From positions 408,743 to 472,742 of the forward strand of contig NZ_JOBH01000006.1 of assembly GCF_000717745.1 (NCBI RefSeq): DNA of 64,000 nucleotides, given 5' to 3'. The stretch comes from Streptomyces violens (GTDB lineage: Bacteria > Actinomycetota > Actinomycetes > Streptomycetales > Streptomycetaceae). Position numbers and translations under genes: made by a program. A model generated the notes under the pieces. The model was not told the origin of the DNA. It made no database searches and was given only the letters and a program-made list of their open reading frames with translations. The first letter of the stretch is position 1. Every line of letters starts with the position of its first letter. Below are positions 60,166 through 64,000 of this stretch, one piece after another.

Positions 60166-60963
60166 TCAGTCGACGTCGGTGCGGGTGGTGCCCATCTTCA
60201 GCCCGTCGATCCAGTTGATGGAGGCGGTGCTGTCGTCGGTCCCCCAGTAGGTGCCCCAGCGGGGCTTGTTGCCCTTGTCGTCCCAAGTGCGGGCCCCTTG
60301 GCGGGAGGTGATCTGCTTGCCGTCCAGATAGACGGACAGGGTGCCGGAGGAGCTTGAGCTGGTGGCGATGCCCAGCTGGATCGAATGCCACTGGCCGGCC
60401 GACCACGGGGCGGTGCCGATCGGAATCCACTCCTCTCCCGGCGCCACGTACCAGACCTTCAGCTTTCCGTCCTCGACCTTCATCAAGACCGGGTAGTTCT
60501 GGCTGTTCTCGTCGTTGGTGCCGTTGGACTTCCACTGGAAGACGGTCTGCGCGTCGCCGGTTTTGGTCATCGAGTCCCAGCCGAACCAGTAGGTCTTGCC
60601 GTCGGCGAAGGGATATTCTCCGCCGTCGGTCTTGACGTTGTGGGCCTCGCAGCGCGGTACGCCGATGGGTTTGTTGAATTTGAAGATCTTGCCGCGGGAG
60701 GTGCCCCAGTCATCGACGGTGACGCTGCCCGGAGCCTCGCACAGGGTGGTGCCGAAGACCTCCAGACCGTGTGAGGCGTCGCCGTCCCACAGCAGCGAAC
60801 CGGCCTCGGTAGCGGCGGCGTTGCTGTGAGAACGGCTGGGGGAGGGGGAGGCAGCATGGTGGGGAGAGGGGCCGGTGGTGCCCAGGGAGGATGTGGCACC
60901 CCAGGCGATCGCGAGCACAGCGGCGGCGCCGACGGGTATGAGGTACTTGGGCAGGCGAGACAA
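60166..60963 (-). CDS. Secreted heparin lyase I family protein
   Basis: 265 residues starting at TTG 60963, with AGGAGG five bases upstream. The ATG and GTG candidates further upstream lack one. A signal anchor (YLIPVGAAAVLAIAWGATSS) and Ser/His-rich linker precede the domain. The catalytic beta-jelly-roll matches the heparin lyase I/PL-family fold: SLLWDGDASHGLEVFGT, GSVTVDDWGTSRGKIFKFNK, VPRCEAHNVK, TYWFGWDSM, TVFQWKSNGT, and INWIDGLKMGTTRTDV. It probably cleaves an acidic polysaccharide outside the cell. No substrate-specific genes adjoin it. Confidence 0.75.
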   Translation of the reverse strand: MSRLPKYLIPVGAAAVLAIAWGATSSLGTTGPSPHHAASPSPSRSHSNAAATEAGSLLWDGDASHGLEVFGTTLCEAPGSVTVDDWGTSRGKIFKFNKPIGVPRCEAHNVKTDGGEYPFADGKTYWFGWDSMTKTGDAQTVFQWKSNGTNDENSQNYPVLMKVEDGKLKVWYVAPGEEWIPIGTAPWSAGQWHSIQLGIATSSSSSGTLSVYLDGKQITSRQGARTWDDKGNKPRWGTYWGTDDSTASINWIDGLKMGTTRTDVD

Positions 60964-61457
60964 CGAGACCTCCTGGACAGGTGGGGGGTGGGGGAAGCGA
61001 GCAGACGGGCCCTGCGCGCCGTGATGAGCGAGGTCCCTGCCTGGCGTCGCTGTTGCCATCGGGTCGGGCGTCACCCTAAATCGCCTGCGTGGCGTGTGCG
61101 CAACGTGAGCGACGAAGTTTGGTGCATCCTCCGGCAACAGCTGCCTCACTTCGCTGCTTCTGACGAACCCGCCACGCATTTTGCGTGGGGGCGTGTCGGG
61201 GGCGAGGTGCGCGGCGCGGGGCGGGCCGGGGTCATCGCGAGCTCGTCCAGCGCAAGCACCTGCTTGTTGCGCGGTGGTCCGCTGGGACGGGCAGCGCTGG
61301 AGCTGGTCGCGATCGTCGCCGACCTCGCTGCCGCCCAGGGCCTGATGCGCCTCGCCAAGCCCGGCCCGGAGCCCTGGTAAAGCGCAGGCGGCCCGAACCC
61401 TCCCGCGGCCCCGCCGCGGCCGCCTACCGTGAGAGCCAGACCAGCCTGGAGGACCTC
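60964..61457. other. Region with only a decayed 3' coding fragment
   Basis: 494 bp. Near 61290-61380 a frame reads ALELVAIVADLAAAQGLMRL then AKPGPEPW stop, which looks like the end of a lost gene. No start or domain is present. The last bases contain the GGAGG site of the DUF6247 gene. Confidence 0.35.
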
Positions 61458-61757
61458 ATGAGCGCAACTCCCGAGCACGCACCCGCCCCGGCCCCTGCGC
61501 CGGCGGCCGCCGCGCAGCTGCTCGCGCGGATCCGCGCCGACCGCCGCGCCGAGCGCTGGGTGTCGGCCTTCGAGCGGGACTGGGGCAAGGCGCTGGAGGA
61601 CTCCCGGCACAGCTACAGCCTGGCCCCGCTGTATGACGTCGTCCGCGGATGGCAGGTCCGCCTCGATACCACCCCGGCCGTGGACGCCTTCCTCGACTCC
61701 GGCATGGACGACTCCGACTTCGTCCCCCTTGACGACGTCCTCGGACCCCGCCGGTGA
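61458..61757 (+). CDS. DUF6247 family protein, probable antitoxin
   Basis: 99 residues, ATG with GGAGG five bases upstream. After an Ala/Pro-rich start come the family features: AAQLLARIRADRRAERWVSA, FERDWGKALEDSRHSYSLAP, LYDVVRGWQVRLDTTPAVDA, and DSDFVPLDDVLG. It overlaps the next gene by GTGA. The small size, overlap with a RelE-like gene and acidic C terminus suggest the antitoxin of a type II pair. No clear DNA-binding fold is visible. Confidence 0.75.
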   Translation: MSATPEHAPAPAPAPAAAAQLLARIRADRRAERWVSAFERDWGKALEDSRHSYSLAPLYDVVRGWQVRLDTTPAVDAFLDSGMDDSDFVPLDDVLGPRR

Positions 61758-62062
61758 GCGATGCGGCATGGTCGGTCCCACTGTCCGCAAAGGCCCGCCA
61801 GGAGCTGCGTGAGCTGCCCGACCACGGCCAGCAGATGGCCCGCGACGCCCTGGACATCGACACCCGCTCCCCGTGGGGCTGGCACCAATGGGACCGCAGC
61901 GACCCCGAACGCCAAGACGTCCGCTGCGCATCGATCTGTCCGCTGTCCCTCAACTACTGGATCAACCGCCCTGCGCAGCACCTGTCCGTCCTGGCCATCA
62001 CCTGGCTGGAGGGGATCCGCCTGCGTCAGCAGGAGCTGGTCGGGGCCCTGATCGGGAACTAG
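61754..62062 (+). CDS. RelE/ParE-like toxin partner of DUF6247
   Basis: 102 residues, GTG start inside the preceding stop (GTGA). The fold pattern is RelE-like: two N-terminal helices (LSAKARQELRELPDHGQQMA, RDALDIDTRSPWGWHQWDRS) then strands (VRCASICPLSLNYWINRPAQ, HLSVLAITWLEG). It likely cleaves RNA or acts as a gyrase poison by analogy; not proven. The C-terminal end (IRLRQQELVGALIGN) is extended relative to typical homologues. Confidence 0.7.
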   Translation: MSDAAWSVPLSAKARQELRELPDHGQQMARDALDIDTRSPWGWHQWDRSDPERQDVRCASICPLSLNYWINRPAQHLSVLAITWLEGIRLRQQELVGALIGN

Positions 62063-62437
62063 CGCGTGGTGCTCAAAGGCATCGACGCCGACGGCCGAGG
62101 GCTACCTCGACACCCCGAAGCCGGCGACTCCCGGAATCCGATGTCCGGACCTCGTCCCTCGAAGCGGCTCTGCGTGTCATGCCCAGTCGTGTCCCGTGCC
62201 GGCGAGAGGCACACGGTGAAGTAGTCATCCGTGGTGTCCGCCCCGGGGATGAACCAGCAGGGACGCCAATGACGGCGACTCCGGGCGCATGCGCGGAGGC
62301 GGACAGCAAAAGGCCCTGGCAAACGAAGTGGACCGTCTGGGTCGCGCCTCGTCCAGGCGTATTCACCAACTTCCTCTCCGCACCGCTTTGCACCATTGGC
62401 GCTCTGATCTGACACGTGGACATAGGCCTGATCTTGT
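62063..62437. other. Gap with no recognisable gene
   Basis: 375 bp between the toxin-antitoxin pair and the ASCH gene. Short frames here are Arg/Pro-rich and unassigned. It may be the junction of an inserted segment; no direct repeats were recognised. Confidence 0.35.
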
Positions 62438-62755
62438 TCACCCCGCGAGGTCGGGAGCGATTCCGCATGTTCTGATAGCCGGAACTACTGGCATCGTCGG
62501 GTGGCAGTCGGCCAGGCGGGCGACGCCGAGGATCGCGCCGGTGGGCAGGCCGCGGCCGCGGAGGGTGGTGGCGACCAGCGGGTTGCGCAGGGCCGGGCGG
62601 TCGAGGGTGCGTCCGGCGTGCAGCAGGAGCCAGCCGCGCCAGGACCAGTGTTGCGGCCTGTTCTCGATCCGCTTGGTGCCGTGCACGATGCAGGTGGTCC
62701 AGGGCTGCCGGATGGTGATGCCGCGGATCCAGTCGCGGTTGGCTGGCGCGCTCAT
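62438..62755 (-). CDS. ASCH domain protein, truncated
   Basis: 105 residues from ATG 62755. The N-terminal ASCH signature is clear: IRGITIRQPWTTCIVHGTKR, IENRPQHWSWRGWLLLHAGR, and TGAILGVARLADCHP. ASCH folds are PUA-like RNA-binding domains. Family members are usually about 150 residues; here the sequence diverges after ADCHP and stops at APDLAG, so the C-terminal third is missing. It is in the same open frame as the upstream GGDEF remnant with no stop between. Confidence 0.7.
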   Translation of the reverse strand: MSAPANRDWIRGITIRQPWTTCIVHGTKRIENRPQHWSWRGWLLLHAGRTLDRPALRNPLVATTLRGRGLPTGAILGVARLADCHPTMPVVPAIRTCGIAPDLAG

Positions 62756-63395
62756 GCGGTCCTCCCAAGGAGTGGTGTGGGTGCCGGGGCGGTCGGCGCG
62801 GCGGCCGTTGAGGGACGGCACGCTGGTATGCCGCGCGGTGGCGAGGACCGCGCGGTCGGCGTGCTTGCCGTCGTAGAGGGCGGCGTCGGCGGTGCGTTGC
62901 AGCGCGGACACCTCGCGGATACCGAGGACGTCCGGGACCGTGGCGCAGGCGGCGACGTCGACCGCTGGTCCGTAGTTGAGGATGACCGGCGTGTGCAGTA
63001 TCCGGGCCAGTTGGGCGAGGCGTGCCTCGCGCAGGGCGTGGGGGAGGGGCAGCGCGACGGCGAATTCGTCGCCGCCGAGGCGGTCGACGGCGGCTCCGTT
63101 CTGGCCCAGGCGGTGAGCCGGGCGGCGGTTCGCGGCGAGCACCGCGTCGCCGGCCGCGTGGCCCAGGAAGTCATTGACGGTCTCGAAGTGGTCGTGGTCG
63201 GATCTGCCGACGCGGTTCGGTGCGTGGAAGACCGTGCATGACCGGTACCGGTGATGGTCGGCGGACGGCACCTGGGAGAAGATCCTGCGAGCCGTCCAGG
63301 CCGACGCAGGCGCAGAGGGCCGGATCGCTTGGAGCGTGGTGAGCGTGGCCTCCACTGTGTGCCGTGCGCACCAGCACGCCGCTGGGGCCCGCCAC
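62756..63395 (-). pseudogene. GGDEF-domain protein, frameshifted
   Basis: The core of a diguanylate-cyclase-like domain is readable: DHDHFETVNDFLGHAAGDAV, the active-site signature RLGGDEFAVALPLP (63062-63076), LQRTADAALYDGKHADRAVL, and SVPSLNGRRADRPGTHTT. The expected upstream TGLPNR segment is in another frame (VMHGLPRTEPRRQ near 63230), so a shift near 63210 splits it. This small GGDEF plus ASCH arrangement occurs on Streptomyces integrative elements, from memory. It is probably inactive. Confidence 0.55.
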
Positions 63396-63446
63396 CGGCC
63401 GGCACGGGTGGCGGGGCGCCGTCGTCGCCCGACCCGGGATCGTGCC

Positions 63447-63787
63447 GACGAGGCGATCGGCCGTTCACGCGGCGGGCTCACGACGAAGGTTCACCTGGCC
63501 AGTGGTGGCCATGCCGCCCGATGGCCATTCTTCTGACACCCGGACGACGGCAGATCCGGCACACCATCCCCGAGCGCCCGGACCAGCGTGCCAACCGTCG
63601 GCGGCGCGGCAGCAAGGGCGGACGCCCTACCGGTGCCGACCGGGCACGCTACGCCCGCCGGAACGAGGTCGAGCGGACTGTCAACGCGATCAAGAGCTTC
63701 CGGGCCGTGGCCACCAGGTACGACAAGAGAGCGTACGTCTTTCACGGCACCGTCACCCTCGCCGCGATCCGGCTATGGCTCCGCTGA
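63447..63787 (+). pseudogene. IS5-family transposase remnant
   Basis: The first frame has DEAIGRSRGGLTTKVHLAS, stopping at 63536. A second frame continues MAILLTPGRRQ then IRHTIPERPDQRANRRRRGS, KGGRPTGADRARYARRNEVE, RTVNAIKSFRAVATRYDKRA. Both segments are typical of IS5-group DDE transposases, but the intermediate DDE region is deleted (only about 15 residues lie between). It marks past mobile-element activity at this edge. No terminal inverted repeats could be assigned. Confidence 0.7.
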
Positions 63788-63934
63788 CACTCCGCCGAGA
63801 GCCCTCGGCTCATGCCCGCCCAGCGCCGCCATAGGGTGTCTGCCGCCAGTTTCCGGCTTGCGCTTTCCGCTGCGTCAACTTCTACGGTCTTCTGTGGGGC
63901 CGGAGAGACCGGCCCGGCGATGGGAGGCAGGGCA

Positions 63935-64000
63935 ATGGCCTGGTCGATCGCGGACGTGGCCCGGATGTCCGGGGTGACGTCCCGGACACTGCGGCACTAC
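63935..64000 (+). CDS. MerR family regulator, N-terminal part (cut by window edge)
   Basis: 22 codons visible: MAWSIADVARMSGVTSRTLR then HY, the classic first helix-turn-helix of a MerR-family (TipA-like) regulator. GGGAGGCAGG precedes the ATG by a few bases. The effector domain lies outside the window. Confidence 0.8.
   Translation, partial: MAWSIADVARMSGVTSRTLRHY

Noticed and set aside
61146..61931. Leftward frame opposite the DUF6247/RelE pair
   Set aside because: Shadow of two overlapping real genes with a proper ribosome site and family matches.
1..64000. CRISPR arrays, rRNA and tRNA genes
   Set aside because: None seen on reading both strands; the only tandem repeat is the 9-bp unit at 47235, which is not CRISPR-like. 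A tRNAscan-SE run would be needed to exclude tRNAs fully.

Overview
The window is chromosomal DNA of a Streptomyces-type actinomycete. GC content is high with strong GC3 bias, GTG and TTG starts are common, several ORFs carry the rare TTA codon, and many families are typical of the genus: a CebR-like LacI system, a SigB/SigF-type sigma factor, a MerR-B12 (LitR-like) regulator, a DUF5997/LysR pair, trypco2, and DUF6247. Both ends cut through genes: a FAD monooxygenase on the left and a MerR regulator on the right. No rRNA, tRNA or CRISPR array was seen.

Layout. 0-5 kb: a TetR regulator facing the FAD monooxygenase across two palindromes, a WYL regulator facing a DUF3224 gene across a perfect operator-like repeat, two small secreted proteins, a 25-residue ribosomal protein bL37 gene, and a secreted TNT-type toxin with a small downstream partner. 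5-11 kb: a beta-glucosidase / sugar ABC importer operon with a divergent LacI regulator and two operators. 10.8-17.5 kb: a leftward polysaccharide operon with a truncated nucleotide-sugar dehydrogenase, an Alg8-like glycosyltransferase, a membrane-anchored beta-helix protein, a secreted C5-epimerase-like protein with the DPHD motif, and a PL14-like lyase. Together these suggest an alginate-like polyuronate. 20-32.5 kb: two epoxide hydrolases flanking an operon with SbnA/SbnB (L-2,3-diaminopropionate synthesis), an A-T-TE synthetase with a half condensation domain, a carrier protein fused to a Pls-like membrane/acyltransferase region, and a SyrP-like dioxygenase. This suggests a diaminopropionate-derived peptide or homopolymer.

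32.7-46.5 kb: Bcr/CflA exporter with MarR regulator, secreted nuclease, an ECF sigma / MerR-B12 divergent pair (LitS/LitR-like), L,D-transpeptidase, a SigB/SigF-family sigma factor with a long N-terminal extension, catalase, the LysR-like/DUF5997 pair, and an MFS/DeoR divergent pair. 47-55 kb: a TetR-controlled redox set (F420-NADP reductase-like, nitroreductase, Gfo/Idh) whose last gene has an aberrant C terminus, decayed fragments, and a run of helical metal-binding proteins (ferritin-like, hemerythrin) suggestive of stress defence.

55-64 kb is accessory DNA: a trypsin-STAND NTPase-TPR protein with its trypco2 partner (a predicted conflict/immune module), decayed secreted-protein genes, a heparin lyase I family protein, a DUF6247/RelE-like toxin-antitoxin pair, an ASCH gene in the same open frame as a broken GGDEF gene, and an IS5-family transposase remnant.

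TTA (bldA-dependent) codons were found in five genes: the nucleotide-sugar dehydrogenase, the SyrP-like dioxygenase, the LitR-like regulator, the L,D-transpeptidase and the trypsin-NTPase-TPR protein. Both biosynthetic clusters are therefore probably developmentally gated.
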